The notes beneath the pieces were generated by a model. That model searched no databases, was not told the DNA's origin, and saw nothing but the letters and a program-made list of their open reading frames with translations. A stretch of DNA of 64,000 bases. Source: Paractinoplanes toevensis (GTDB lineage Bacteria; Actinomycetota; Actinomycetes; Mycobacteriales; Micromonosporaceae). Positions 36,476 to 46,125 of the stretch are shown piece by piece. The position numbers and the translations under genes were made by a program. Location of the stretch: NCBI RefSeq assembly GCF_018332695.1, contig NZ_BOQN01000131.1, forward strand, positions 1-64,000, in the 5' to 3' direction. Within the stretch, counting starts at the first letter, position 1. Every line of letters begins with the position of its first letter.

Positions 36476-39400
36476 GTGACGACGATCGAGATCGCACCCA
36501 CCGCGCCCACTGCCACCCGCGGCCGCTCGCAGTGGCTGGTCGTGCACTACACCCGCCCCGACGGGGAGTACGGCGCGTGGTGGCTGCACGCGTGGGGCGA
36601 TCTCGCGCCCGGGCAGGACACGAGTTACCCCGGCGGTGCGCCGTTCGCCGGTGAGGACGCCTACGGCCGGTTCGCCTGGGTGCGGCTGGCCGAGGGTGCC
36701 CGCGACGTCGGCTTCGTGCTGGTCGACCACGCCGGCGTCAAGGACGTCGACGAGGACCGCCACATCGACCCCTCGATCACGCCGGAGATCTGGCTGCGAC
36801 CCGGCGACCCGGGCGTCTACCTCGAGCCGCCGACGCCGATGCCGGCGGCCGAGCACGACGACGTGGTGATCCACTACCGCCGGCCGGGTGGCGACTACGC
36901 CGGGTGGGGTCTGCACGCCTGGGAGGGCACCCCGAAGAGACCGGTCTGGGATCAGCCGATCCACCCGGCCACCTACGACGCGTTCGGGGCCGTGTTCCGC
37001 GTCCCGGTCCGGCCCGACGCGGCCGGCCTGCGCTTCGTGCTGCACCGCGGCGACACCAAGGACGTCGCCGACGACCAGCGGCTCGATCTCACCATCGCGC
37101 GCGAGGTGTGGCTGCTCGCCGGCACCGTCGCACCGGTCCGGCCCGACCTCGGCACGCTCGGCCCCGAGCTCGACCCGGCCCGCCAGTTGGCCGTCTTCCT
37201 CGACCGCACCACGATCGCGCTGCCCGAGAGCTTCGCCGAGCGGGCCGGCACGTTCACCCTGGTCGCCTCGGTCAACGGCACGGTCCGGCGGGCCGGTGAC
37301 GAGCTGATCGGCGAGTTCACCACGCTGCCGCTCACCCCACGGCCCGGCGGGCTGTTCCAGGCGCAGAGCCGGCGCTTCCCGCACCTGCGGGCCTATCGCG
37401 CGTTCTCGGTGCGCGAGCTCGGCGACGCCGCCCTGGGCTATCTGCTGCGTGGCCAGGTGCTGGTCGCCGGGCGGGACGCGGAGGGCCGGGTCAGCGCGGT
37501 CACCGGCGTACAGCTGCCGGGTGTTCTTGATGATCTTTACGCCGATGCCGCCGACGCCGAACTCGGCACGGTGATGGCCGACGACCGGCCGCAGCTGTCG
37601 GTGTGGGCGCCCACCGCGCGCACGGTCGAGCTGGAGTTGTTCCGGGCCCCCGGCGAGGAGCCCAAGGTGTTGCCGATGGACCGGGACGCGGTCACCGGCG
37701 TCTGGACGATCGCCGGCAAGCGCAAGTGGCTCGGCCGCTACTACCGCTACCGGGTCGAGGTGTGGCACCCGGCCGCCCAGCGCATCGTCACCACCAGCGT
37801 CACCGACCCCTACTCGCTCGGCCTGGCCGCCGACTCCACCCACAGCCTGCTCGTCGACCTGGCCGACCCCGAGCTGGCCCCGCCCGGCTGGGACACCCTG
37901 GCCAAGCCGCCGCTGGTCGCGCCCGCCCGGATGCAGATCGCCGAGGTCTCCATCCGCGAGTTCTCGATCTTCGACCACTCGCTGCCGGCCCTCGAGCGCG
38001 GCACCTACGCCGCGTTCACCCGCTCCGACGCGGCCTGCATGCGGCACCTGCGCTCGCTCGCCGACGCCGGCCTCACCCACCTGCATCTGCTGCCCGCGTT
38101 CGACTTCGCCACCGTGCCCGACCGCCGTGCCGACCAGCAGCTGCCCGCCTGCGACCTGGCGTCGTTCCCGCCCGACTCGGAGGAGCAGCAGCGGGCCGTG
38201 ATGGCCGTCGCCGAGCGGGACGGCTTCAACTGGGGTTACGACCCGTGGCACTACACCGCACCCGAGGGCAGCTTCAGCACCGACCCGTCCGGCCCGGCCC
38301 GCATCATCGAGTTCCGCAAGATGGTGGCCGCGCTCAACGACGCCGGGCTGCGCGTGATCATGGACGTGGTCTACAACCACACCATGGAGGACGGGCTGCA
38401 CCGGCTCAGCGTCCTCGACCGGGTCGTGCCCGGCTACTACTACCGGCAGCTGTCCGACGGCAGCACGGCCGAATCCACCTGCTGCCCCAACACCGCGACC
38501 GAGCACATGATGATGGGTCGGCTCGTGGTCGACTCGATCGTCACCTGGGCCCGGGAGTACAAGATCGACGGCTTCCGCTTCGACCTGATGGGCCACCATC
38601 CGCGGGCCAACATCCTCGAGGTGCGGGTCGCCCTCGACCACCTGCCCGAGGGCAAGGACATCTATCTGTACGGCGAGGGCTGGAACTTCGGCGAGGTCGC
38701 CTACGACGCCCGGTTCGCCCAGGCCACCCAGGTCAACATGGCCGGCACCGGGATCGGGACGTTCAACGACCGGCTGCGCGACGCGGTCCGCGGCGGCGGC
38801 TCCTTCGGCGACCCCACCGAGCAGGGCTTCGCCAGCGGCCTCGGCTCGAACACCCCGCTCTGGCTGCACGACAAGATCAAGGTCGGCCTGGCCGGCGCCC
38901 TGTCCACCTACCGTTTCGTCACCCACTCCGGGGCCGAGCAGAGCGGCGCCCAGATCGACTACAACGGCTCACCCAGCGGCTACGCCCTCACGCCGGCCGA
39001 GACGATCAACTACGTCGACGCGCACGACAACGAGATCCTCTACGACGCCCTGGCCTTCAAGCTGCCCCGCGACACCGCCCCGATCGACCGCGCCCGCCTG
39101 CAGATCCTCGCCCTGTCGATCGTGGTCCTCGGCCAGGGCATCGGCTTCATGGCACTGGGCAGCGAGCGGTTGCGGTCCAAATCGCTCGACCGCAACTCGT
39201 TCGACTCGGGCGACTGGTTCAACCAGATCCGCTGGAACCCGAAACAGGGCAACGGTTTCGGCCTGGGCCTCCCGCCGGCCCGCGACAACGAGGACAAGTG
39301 GCACTTCGCCCGCCCGCTGCTGGCCGACGAGTCGCTGGTCCCGCCGCCCGAGCTGATCGCGATGACCGCCGAGCGCTACCGCGAGCTGCTCCGCATCCGC

Positions 39401-39730
39401 CGCTCCTCACCGGTCTTCGGCCTGCCCACCGCCGAGGAGGTGCAACGCCGCCTGACGTTCCCACTGAGCGGCCCCGACGAGACCCCCGGCGTGATCGTGA
39501 TGTGCCTCGACGGCACCGGCCTGGACCCGCGCTGGCGGCAGCTGGTAACGGTCTTCAACGCCACCGAGCACCCCACCACCCAGCACGTCCCGGCCCTGTC
39601 CCGCTTCGACCTGAAACCCCACCCCGACCAGGCAGCCTCCGCCGACCCGGCGCTACGAACCGCCGCAGCCGCCGCCGGCGTCCTGACCGTCCCCGCCCGC
39701 TCGGTAGCGGTCTTCGTCGCCGACCTCTAG
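36476..39730 (+). CDS. pulA: Pullulanase-type alpha-1,6-glucosidase (GH13)
   Basis: This large debranching enzyme (1084 aa) has two PUD/CBM41-like starch-binding modules at ~18-115 and ~125-220 (YGAWWLHAWGD, YAGWGLHAWEG). An N-terminal CBM48-like region follows, then the GH13 catalytic barrel. Active-site residues are Asp703 (DGFRFDLMGHH), Glu734 (YLYGEGWNFGE) and Asp851 (YVDAHDNE). No signal peptide is seen, so it is probably intracellular and acts on glycogen or imported dextrins. No maltose or glycogen genes are nearby. Confidence 0.93.
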   Translation: MTTIEIAPTAPTATRGRSQWLVVHYTRPDGEYGAWWLHAWGDLAPGQDTSYPGGAPFAGEDAYGRFAWVRLAEGARDVGFVLVDHAGVKDVDEDRHIDPSITPEIWLRPGDPGVYLEPPTPMPAAEHDDVVIHYRRPGGDYAGWGLHAWEGTPKRPVWDQPIHPATYDAFGAVFRVPVRPDAAGLRFVLHRGDTKDVADDQRLDLTIAREVWLLAGTVAPVRPDLGTLGPELDPARQLAVFLDRTTIALPESFAERAGTFTLVASVNGTVRRAGDELIGEFTTLPLTPRPGGLFQAQSRRFPHLRAYRAFSVRELGDAALGYLLRGQVLVAGRDAEGRVSAVTGVQLPGVLDDLYADAADAELGTVMADDRPQLSVWAPTARTVELELFRAPGEEPKVLPMDRDAVTGVWTIAGKRKWLGRYYRYRVEVWHPAAQRIVTTSVTDPYSLGLAADSTHSLLVDLADPELAPPGWDTLAKPPLVAPARMQIAEVSIREFSIFDHSLPALERGTYAAFTRSDAACMRHLRSLADAGLTHLHLLPAFDFATVPDRRADQQLPACDLASFPPDSEEQQRAVMAVAERDGFNWGYDPWHYTAPEGSFSTDPSGPARIIEFRKMVAALNDAGLRVIMDVVYNHTMEDGLHRLSVLDRVVPGYYYRQLSDGSTAESTCCPNTATEHMMMGRLVVDSIVTWAREYKIDGFRFDLMGHHPRANILEVRVALDHLPEGKDIYLYGEGWNFGEVAYDARFAQATQVNMAGTGIGTFNDRLRDAVRGGGSFGDPTEQGFASGLGSNTPLWLHDKIKVGLAGALSTYRFVTHSGAEQSGAQIDYNGSPSGYALTPAETINYVDAHDNEILYDALAFKLPRDTAPIDRARLQILALSIVVLGQGIGFMALGSERLRSKSLDRNSFDSGDWFNQIRWNPKQGNGFGLGLPPARDNEDKWHFARPLLADESLVPPPELIAMTAERYRELLRIRRSSPVFGLPTAEEVQRRLTFPLSGPDETPGVIVMCLDGTGLDPRWRQLVTVFNATEHPTTQHVPALSRFDLKPHPDQAASADPALRTAAAAAGVLTVPARSVAVFVADL

Positions 39731-40246
39731 AGATTTCGCCTGCGCTCCCTTTTCGGTACGCCGTAGAACGAGTTCCGTGGCACTCGGTCTCGCAGCGCGG
39801 GACTAACCCTCCGTCCACCCCAGCCGGGCGGGCCCGCCCGGCTCATGCGCGGCCGTTCGGCGCCGCGCGGCGGTGGGCGGGGCAGCACCGCCGTGGTGTT
39901 GGCGGCCACGCGATAGCGGTGGCGGGTGGCGGCAGCGGTAGCAGGTGGCGGCAGCGGTAGCAGGTGGCGCGTGATGGTCGGGGGCAGCGCCGCCGCGGTG
40001 ATGACGGCTGCGCGGTGGCAATGGCAGGCCGTGCGGTCGCGTTGGCGATGGAGGCCACGCGTCGGCGGTCGCCCTGGTTGCCGCTGTGCCGAGCGGTGCG
40101 AGGGGATAAGCGGCGGCTACGGCGAGAGGCCGGTGGAATGGGCGCCAGCACGAGAGCCCGTCCCTGCGCCTCTCGCACTGAGTCGTGGATCTTGTGGATC
40201 TCCAGCTCGGTGGCTACAGAAAATCAACAAGTTCGCGACGAAACGC
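39731..40246. other. Intergenic region with short tandem repeats
   Basis: About 515 bases without a supportable gene. Near 39921-39968 a ~19-bp unit (GGTGGCGGCAGCGGTAGCA) is present twice with partial copies around it. The remaining sequence contains only biased open frames without ribosome sites or family motifs. Confidence 0.5.
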
Positions 40247-41749
40247 CTAGAGCGGGTGGACTCCGGGCCGGCCGTCGAGGATGGCGAAAGAACCGACGGT
40301 GCGGACGGCGGCGCCTGGGTGGCTGACCGCGTCGATGCCGCGGAAGTCGGCCCTGAGCTGGGTCGGCGTGATGGTGGTGCGAACGTAGCCGCGGCGGTCC
40401 GAGTAGAAGCGCAGGTGGGGGTTCGCCGCCTTGATGGGGATCGTGGTGGCTGGGGAGCCGTCGCCGCGTGAGGTGATCGACGTGCAGACCAGTTCGGTGC
40501 CGATCGTCGGGGCGGCGGGGTTGGCGTAGTCCGACTTCAGGTCGTTGGCCCACGCGGTGTGGATGTCGCCGGTCAGGACCACCGGGTTTCGCACCGACCG
40601 GTCCTGCCAGCCCTGTTGGAGGCGATCGCGGGATGTTCGGTAGCCGTCCCAGGCGTCCATGTTGGCGGTGCCCCGGGCGGTCAACTGGCGGGCGAAGAAC
40701 ACCTGCTGGCCGATCAGGTCCCAGGTGCCGTGATGCTGTGCCAGGCCGTCGAGGAGCCAACGCTCCTGGGCGGCGCCCAGCAGGCTGCGGTCGGGGCGGT
40801 TCGCTTCGGCGCACGTCTTCCAGCCGCCGCCGCAGGCCTGGGCGGCTCGGAACTGGCGGGTGTCCAGCAGGTGGAAGGTGGCCAGCCGGCCCCAGTGGAG
40901 CCGGCGATAGAGCCGCATGCCGTTGCCGGTCGGGGCGGCGCTCGGGCGTAGCGGCAGGTGCTCGTAGTAGGCACGGTAGGCGGCGGTCCACCTGGCCCGC
41001 CAACCGGTGGCGGACAGGGCCGGGATGTTGTCCAGGCGGGTCCGGCCGGCGAAGTCGTCCTCGACGTCGTGGTCGTCCGGCACGACCAGCCAGGGTGCGC
41101 TCGCGTGCGCGGCCTGCAGGTCGGGGTCGGTCTTGTACTGCCCGTACCGGCGCCGGTAGCCGGCCAGGGTGACGATCTCGGGGCCCAGGTGCTTGCGGGT
41201 GTGGTCGGGCTTGCCGGCGCCCTCGTAGATGTAGTCGCCCAGGTGCAGGATCAGGTCGGGTCGTTCCTCGGCCATCCGCCGGTACGCCGTGAAGTAGCCG
41301 GCCTCGAAGTTCGCGCACGAGGCGAAGAGCATCACCAGGTCGCGGCCGGCGGTGTGCGGTGGGGGTGTGGTGCGGGTCCGGCCCGCGAGGGAGAGGTGTC
41401 CCTGGGCGCGGAAGCGGTAGTGGTACTCGGTGTCGGGGGCCAGGCCGCCGGCTACCACGTGGACGGTGTGCGCGTCGCGGTGCCGGGCGGTTGCCGTGCC
41501 GGAGGCCACGAGCTTGCCGAACGACGCGGTGGTGGACACCTGCCACTCGACGGCCACATCGGCGGCCGGCATGCCGCCGTGCCCGTCGGCGGCCAGCGGG
41601 GAGGGGGCCAGGCGGGTCCAGAGGACCACGCTGTCCGGCGCCGGGTCGCCGGAGGCGATGCCGAGAGAGAAGGGGTACGGCGTGGCGCCGCGCCCGGTGA
41701 TCGCGCCGAGGCCGCCGAGGACGAAGGTCCGTCGGCTGCATGTGTTCAC
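40247..41749 (-). CDS. phoD: PhoD-like alkaline phosphatase, Tat exported
   Basis: The 500-residue protein starts MNTCSRRTFVLGGLGAI, with a Tat motif (SRRTFVL) and a hydrophobic segment. A PhoD N-terminal fibronectin-like domain follows (FSLGIASGDPAPDSVVLWTR). The metallophosphatase core has FASCANFEAGYF, LHLGDYIYE, WLVVPDDHDVEDD and VVLTGDIHTAW. PhoD releases phosphate from mono- and diesters outside the cell. GTG at 41749 places the Tat motif correctly; the longer open frame upstream is not needed. Confidence 0.9.
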   Translation of the reverse strand: MNTCSRRTFVLGGLGAITGRGATPYPFSLGIASGDPAPDSVVLWTRLAPSPLAADGHGGMPAADVAVEWQVSTTASFGKLVASGTATARHRDAHTVHVVAGGLAPDTEYHYRFRAQGHLSLAGRTRTTPPPHTAGRDLVMLFASCANFEAGYFTAYRRMAEERPDLILHLGDYIYEGAGKPDHTRKHLGPEIVTLAGYRRRYGQYKTDPDLQAAHASAPWLVVPDDHDVEDDFAGRTRLDNIPALSATGWRARWTAAYRAYYEHLPLRPSAAPTGNGMRLYRRLHWGRLATFHLLDTRQFRAAQACGGGWKTCAEANRPDRSLLGAAQERWLLDGLAQHHGTWDLIGQQVFFARQLTARGTANMDAWDGYRTSRDRLQQGWQDRSVRNPVVLTGDIHTAWANDLKSDYANPAAPTIGTELVCTSITSRGDGSPATTIPIKAANPHLRFYSDRRGYVRTTITPTQLRADFRGIDAVSHPGAAVRTVGSFAILDGRPGVHPL

Positions 41750-41870
41750 GCCCGCACCATACCTGGCTAAAGGGATTATTCGGGCGACCAGCCTGGGAGG
41801 TTGCGGCGCGGCTGCGCTACATTGCGCCGCACGCGGAACTTTTTCGCGTTGGCGTGCGGTGGAGGCAGTG

Positions 41871-42380
41871 GTGCGGCTCGGTTTGGCCCTGGGCGGCGGG
41901 ATCGCCCTGGTGGCGGTGCTCGGTGGGTGCACCTCGCATACGGCGAGCCCGACCTGGAGCAGCGCTTCCGCCTCGGCCCCGGCGGCGGTGGTGGCCGAGT
42001 CGGCGCCGCCGTTCACCGAGCCGGTGGCCTACGGCTTCACGATGACCCGCGGCTGCGACGACGCGTCCCCGCTCGGCCGGTACCGGGTGAGCGTCCGGTC
42101 CGGGGCGGTGGAGTCGGCGGCCCGGATCGGCGCCACGGTGCAGGCCTCCCCGAGCGCCGACGTGGATCTCGGCCCGGCGGCCGGGCAGGACGGCGAGGAG
42201 ATCGACGTGCCCACGCTGGCCGAGTTGCGCGCGATGGCGCAGACCGCGGCCGACGACGGCGCCCAGGTGACCACCAGCTACGCGGCGGACGGCCGCCCGG
42301 TCAAGGTCATCATCAACGTCGAGGACGACCCGTCGGCCGCCGAGTGCTTCTCCGTCTCGGACTACGCGCCGGCGCCCTGA
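41871..42380 (+). CDS. Putative lipoprotein (DUF6174-like)
   Basis: The 169-residue precursor has a lipoprotein signal MRLGLALGGGIALVAVLGGC (lipobox LGGC), a Ser/Ala linker, then a domain with VAYGFTMTRGCDDASPLGRY and PTLAELRAMAQTAADDG. The pattern matches DUF6174 as I recall it, which has unknown function. GGAGG ends 6 bases before the GTG at 41871; the GTG at 41868 is also possible. It is divergent from phoD. Confidence 0.72.
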   Translation: MRLGLALGGGIALVAVLGGCTSHTASPTWSSASASAPAAVVAESAPPFTEPVAYGFTMTRGCDDASPLGRYRVSVRSGAVESAARIGATVQASPSADVDLGPAAGQDGEEIDVPTLAELRAMAQTAADDGAQVTTSYAADGRPVKVIINVEDDPSAAECFSVSDYAPAP

Positions 42381-42399
42381 GCCCGTCCCGCACGCGGAG

Positions 42400-42600
42400 G
42401 GGCGCGCCGCTTCCTCCGGAAGGCCCGCCACCTCAGTGGAGGGCGTCCCCTCTCGGAAGGCGTCGCCTCTCGGGGGTGCCGCTTCAAGGGCGGCGTCGCC
42501 TTTCGCGAAGCCCGTCGCCCTGGCGAAGTTCGTCGCCTTGAGCGGAGCGTGCCGCCCTGCGCGAAAGGCGCGCTGCGGCCCGGATGGTCGCCTTCGTCGC
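42400..42600. repeat. Degenerate ~19-bp interspersed repeats
   Basis: A series of imperfect units of 15-20 bases follows one another, many ending in CGTCGCC (for example GAAGGCGTCGCCTCTCG, GCGGCGTCGCCTTTCGCG, GAAGTTCGTCGCCTTGAGCG). They fill most of the gap between the lipoprotein and the M24 peptidase gene. No gene of their own is supportable, although the forward frame stays open with a KASP/AASP-rich peptide. Confidence 0.55.
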
Positions 42601-42736
42601 GCTGGTGTCTTCGGGTCGGGGTGGTGCGGTTGGGGGGCTGTGGTGCGTACGGCTGGATGGGTTTGATCTTGGGGGGTCTGCGTCCTGTCGGGGGCAGGCG
42701 GTAACGTCGTGGGCGGACCGAGGAGCGGGAGGCACG

Positions 42737-44200
42737 ATGGCCGAGAAGAGCGCGGCAGCGCCCAAGACCGAATCGCATGACCCGGATTTTCCGGAGGCGT
42801 TTCTGCAGTTCATGCGCAGTGGGTGGCGGGATGAGGAGCTGAGCGTCTCGCCTCGGGCCGAGGCGCCCAACTATGAGAAGCGGCGGGCCGCGCTGTCGTC
42901 GGCGTTCCCGGGGGAGACGCTGATCATCCCCAGCGGCAATGAGAAGGTTCGCGCCAATGACACGGATTACCCCTTTCGTCCCGGTAGTGACTTCTTCTAC
43001 CTGACCGGCGATCGTGATCCGGACAGCGTTCTGGTGTTGCTGCCGACCGGGTCGGGGCATGACGCGGTGCTCTTCACGCATCAGCGCAACTCCAAGGAGA
43101 CCGACGCGTTCTTCCGCAGCCGCAACGGCGAGCTGTGGATCGGGCGCACCCACACGCTCGCCGAGAAATCGACCGAGCTGGGACTGGGCACCGCGCCGCT
43201 CGGGCAGCTCGGGTCGATGCTGGCCGGCACGGCGCCGGGGCGCACCCGGGTGCTGCGCGGGTTCGACGCCAATGTCGACCGGGCCGTGCTGGCCTATGAG
43301 CCCGACAAGGACAAACCGCGCGACCGCGAGCTCGCCTGGACGCTGTCCGAGCTGAAGCTGGTCAAGGACGAGTGGGAGATCGCCCAGCTGCAGGCCGCCA
43401 TCGACGCGACCGTGCGCGGTTTCGAAGATGTCGCCCGGGTCCTGCCGGCCGACCGCAGCGTCTCCGAGCGGCTGCTCGAGGGGGTGTTCGGGCTGCGTGC
43501 CCGGCACGACGGCAACGACGTGGGCTACGGCTCGATCGTCGGCGCCGGCGCGCACGCGACGATCCTGCACTGGGTGCGCAACACCGGTGTCACCACGCCG
43601 GGCGAGCTGCTGCTCATGGACATGGGCGTCGAGGGCAACAACTTCTACACCGCCGACGTCACCCGCACGGTGCCGGTGAGTGGCACCTTCACGCCGCTGC
43701 AGCGTCAGGTCTACGACATCGTGCACGCGTCCCAGCAGGCTGGGATGGACGCGATCCGGCCCGGCGTGCAGTTCAAGGACGTGCACCGGACCTGCATGCG
43801 GGTGCTCGCCGAGGGCCTGCACGACCTCGATCTGCTCCCGGTGAGCGTGGACGAGGCGATGGACGAGAAGAGCACGATCTACCGCCGGTGGACCCTGCAC
43901 GGTTTCGGCCACATGCTCGGCATCGACGTGCACGACTGCTCGAACGCCCGCAACCAGAACTACCGGGACGGCGCCCTGGCCGAGGGCTTCGTGCTCACCG
44001 TCGAGCCGGGGCTGTACTTCCAGCCCGAGGACGAGTTGGTGCCGGCCGAGCTGCGCGGCGTGGGCGTCCGGATCGAGGACGACGTCGTGGTGACCGCGGA
44101 CGGCTGCCGCAACCTGTCGGCCGGGCTGCCCCGGTCGTCGGGCGAGGTCGAGCAGTGGATGGCGTCGCAGCGGGAGGCCGGGCCGCGCCTGCCGGAGTGA
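42737..44200 (+). CDS. pepP: Xaa-Pro aminopeptidase (M24B, aminopeptidase P family)
   Basis: The 487-residue protein has an N-terminal AMP_N domain (RRAALSSAFPGETLIIPSGNE, read as two overlapping motifs) and an M24 pita-bread domain. Metal ligands are in LLLMDMGVEGNNFYTADVTR (two Asp), HGFGHMLGIDVHD (His), LTVEPGLYF (Glu) and VRIEDDV (Glu). It removes N-terminal residues before proline. GGGAGG precedes the ATG at 42737. Confidence 0.92.
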   Translation: MAEKSAAAPKTESHDPDFPEAFLQFMRSGWRDEELSVSPRAEAPNYEKRRAALSSAFPGETLIIPSGNEKVRANDTDYPFRPGSDFFYLTGDRDPDSVLVLLPTGSGHDAVLFTHQRNSKETDAFFRSRNGELWIGRTHTLAEKSTELGLGTAPLGQLGSMLAGTAPGRTRVLRGFDANVDRAVLAYEPDKDKPRDRELAWTLSELKLVKDEWEIAQLQAAIDATVRGFEDVARVLPADRSVSERLLEGVFGLRARHDGNDVGYGSIVGAGAHATILHWVRNTGVTTPGELLLMDMGVEGNNFYTADVTRTVPVSGTFTPLQRQVYDIVHASQQAGMDAIRPGVQFKDVHRTCMRVLAEGLHDLDLLPVSVDEAMDEKSTIYRRWTLHGFGHMLGIDVHDCSNARNQNYRDGALAEGFVLTVEPGLYFQPEDELVPAELRGVGVRIEDDVVVTADGCRNLSAGLPRSSGEVEQWMASQREAGPRLPE

Positions 44201-44722
44201 CTACAGCGTGAGGCAGGCGAGCCGGGCTCCGGCCTTGCCTGCCTCGCCCGGCGCGGTGTGGGTGTGCTCGGCGTGCAGGACCAGGGAGCGCGGCGGTGCG
44301 GCCGGGCGGAAATTCCAGCCGTGGGTCGCCGCCGACGTCGCGGTGCCGGTCGCGTCGGCCGTGAAGTCGAGCCAGATCTCGTTGCGCGGGTTGGCGTACA
44401 CCGGGTTGGTCGACGGGGTGACCGGGTCGGGGTGGTTCTGGTAGTGCGGGCCGGCCTCCTCGGGCACCGCCGTGCACGGGTTGGTGTGCAGGTGGGCGCC
44501 GTACGGGTGGCCGGCGAGCAGGCCGGTGACGGCGAGGCGGACCTCCGTGCCGTACCCGGTCTCGGTGATGGTGACCTTGGCGGTCGCGCCCGCCGGAACC
44601 ACCGCGGTGTCGTAGGTGATCGCGGTCGCGCCCGGGCGGAAGGGCTGGAAGGTCCCGGCCGACGGCGGCACCGGGGACATGATCGTGACGGGAAGAATGA
44701 GGGCCAGCGCGTGGGTCAGCAT
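44201..44722 (-). CDS. sodC: Secreted Cu/Zn superoxide dismutase family protein
   Basis: This 173-residue precursor has a short signal peptide (MLTHALALILPVTIMSPVPP). The SOD domain carries copper/zinc ligands in GAHLHTNPC, GPHYQNHPDP and LVLHAEHTH, with a cysteine pair in TNPC and ARLACLTL for the structural disulfide. The C-terminal GEAGKAGARLACL matches the family. It should protect the cell envelope from superoxide. It abuts the convergent pepP stop. Confidence 0.87.
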   Translation of the reverse strand: MLTHALALILPVTIMSPVPPSAGTFQPFRPGATAITYDTAVVPAGATAKVTITETGYGTEVRLAVTGLLAGHPYGAHLHTNPCTAVPEEAGPHYQNHPDPVTPSTNPVYANPRNEIWLDFTADATGTATSAATHGWNFRPAAPPRSLVLHAEHTHTAPGEAGKAGARLACLTL

Positions 44723-44795
44723 GGTGAAATTCTGCCAAAAGTGGACCTAACGGGCGGGGGTTAGGCTGAGATTCGGCACGGCGAAAGGGATCGGC

Positions 44796-45734
44796 ATGGG
44801 GTACGCGGTGGTGCTGGGCGAGGCGCTGGTCGATCTGCTGGAGGCCGACCACGAGGGTGAGCTGATCTACCGGCAGGCCATCGGCGGCGCGCCGCTCAAC
44901 GTGTCGGTGGGGGCCACCCGGCTCGGCGGCGACGTGCGCTATGTCGGGTCGCTCAGCAACGACGTTCTCGGCGATCGGCTGGCCGCCTTCCTGCGCACGG
45001 CCGGGGTGCACATCGGCGGTGTGAAGCGGGTTCAGGCGCCCACGACCCTCGCCGTGACGACGTTCGAGGGTGCCGAGCCGACCTTCACGTTCTACGGCGA
45101 GCCGCCGTCCTACACCCTGCTCGAACCGGCCGACCTGGACACTGCCGAGATCGCCGCGGCCGACGTCGTCTACGCCGGCTCGATCTGCCTGCTGCGCGAG
45201 CCGTTCGTCTCCGCCGCCCGCGCCGCGTGGGCCGTCCCCGGCCCGCTGCGCGTGTTCGACCCGAACATCCGGCCCACCCTGCTGCCCGACGCGGCCGCCG
45301 TCGAGACCACGAAGAACCTCGTCGAGGAGTTCTTCGCGACCGCCGACCTGGTGAAGCTGAGCTCCGCCGACGCGGCCGTGCTCTACGACGGCGCCGAGCC
45401 GGCCGCCGCAGCCGAGCACATCCGCAAGCTGGGCGCCAAGGCCGTCGTGGTCACCTGGGGCTCCAAAGGCGCCTTGGTGGCCGCCGAGGACGGCACCGCG
45501 ATGCTCACAGCGCCGAAGGTGGACGCCGTGGACGCGACCGGGGCCGGCGACTCGGTGATGGGCGCCCTGATCCGCCGGCTGCTGGCCGACGGTTTCCCGG
45601 CCGGGCTGGAGGGCTGGCAGCGCAATGTTCGGTTCGCGCTCGCGGTGGCCGGCCTGGTCTGCGAGCGGCAGGGCGGCGCGACCGCGATGCCCACCAACGA
45701 CGAGCTAATCGCCCGATGGGGAGCCCTGGTCTAG
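44796..45734 (+). CDS. PfkB family carbohydrate kinase (fructokinase-like)
   Basis: The 312-residue sugar kinase begins GYAVVLGEALVDLLEADHEG and has GGAPLNVSVGATRLGGDV (substrate loop) and DATGAGDSVMGALI (anion hole with catalytic Asp). The profile is nearest fructokinases, but the substrate is not certain. GCGAAAGGGAT precedes the ATG at 44796. The last 30 bases overlap the 3' end of the convergent thioesterase gene. Confidence 0.87.
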   Translation: MGYAVVLGEALVDLLEADHEGELIYRQAIGGAPLNVSVGATRLGGDVRYVGSLSNDVLGDRLAAFLRTAGVHIGGVKRVQAPTTLAVTTFEGAEPTFTFYGEPPSYTLLEPADLDTAEIAAADVVYAGSICLLREPFVSAARAAWAVPGPLRVFDPNIRPTLLPDAAAVETTKNLVEEFFATADLVKLSSADAAVLYDGAEPAAAAEHIRKLGAKAVVVTWGSKGALVAAEDGTAMLTAPKVDAVDATGAGDSVMGALIRRLLADGFPAGLEGWQRNVRFALAVAGLVCERQGGATAMPTNDELIARWGALV

Positions 45735-46121
45735 GGCTTTCTCGATGAAGCGCTGCCGGTCGAGGATCACCCGCTCCACCCGCACCTCGGCGACCAGCGT
45801 CTCGCCGTCGCGCACCACCACCTCGAAGAGGAGCTTGCGCCCGTCCACTTTGGCGAGCGTGGCCAGGGCGGTGACCGTGCGGCCGACCAGGGTGGGCGCG
45901 CTGTGCACGACCTCGGCCCGGGTGCCGACCGTGGTGATGCCGCCGGGCATCTGCCGGGCGGTGGCGGCGACCGTGGCGGCCTCGGCGAGCGCGAGGACCC
46001 GGGGCGTGCCCAGCACCGGCACGTCGCCCGAGCCGAGCGACTGGGCCGTGTCGGCGTCGGTGACGGTCAACTCCACCCGGGCGTTGGTACCGGGCGCGAA
46101 CTCCGGAAGCTCCATGGCCAT
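45705..46121 (-). CDS. Hot-dog thioesterase-like protein
   Basis: The 138-residue protein is of the FlK/fluoroacetyl-CoA thioesterase-like hot-dog type (VLALAEAATVAATARQMPGG, TTVGTRAEVVHSAPTLVGRT). It probably hydrolyses or binds an acyl-CoA; the substrate is unknown. It starts 4 bases after the PH-domain gene on the same strand and is the last gene of that operon. Confidence 0.8.
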   Translation of the reverse strand: MAMELPEFAPGTNARVELTVTDADTAQSLGSGDVPVLGTPRVLALAEAATVAATARQMPGGITTVGTRAEVVHSAPTLVGRTVTALATLAKVDGRKLLFEVVVRDGETLVAEVRVERVILDRQRFIEKALDQGSPSGD

Positions 46122-46125
46122 GAGC

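Noticed and set aside
36419..38926. An 835-codon minus-strand frame opposite the pullulanase gene
   Set aside because: It is a shadow of the GH13 gene; all catalytic motifs are on the plus strand.
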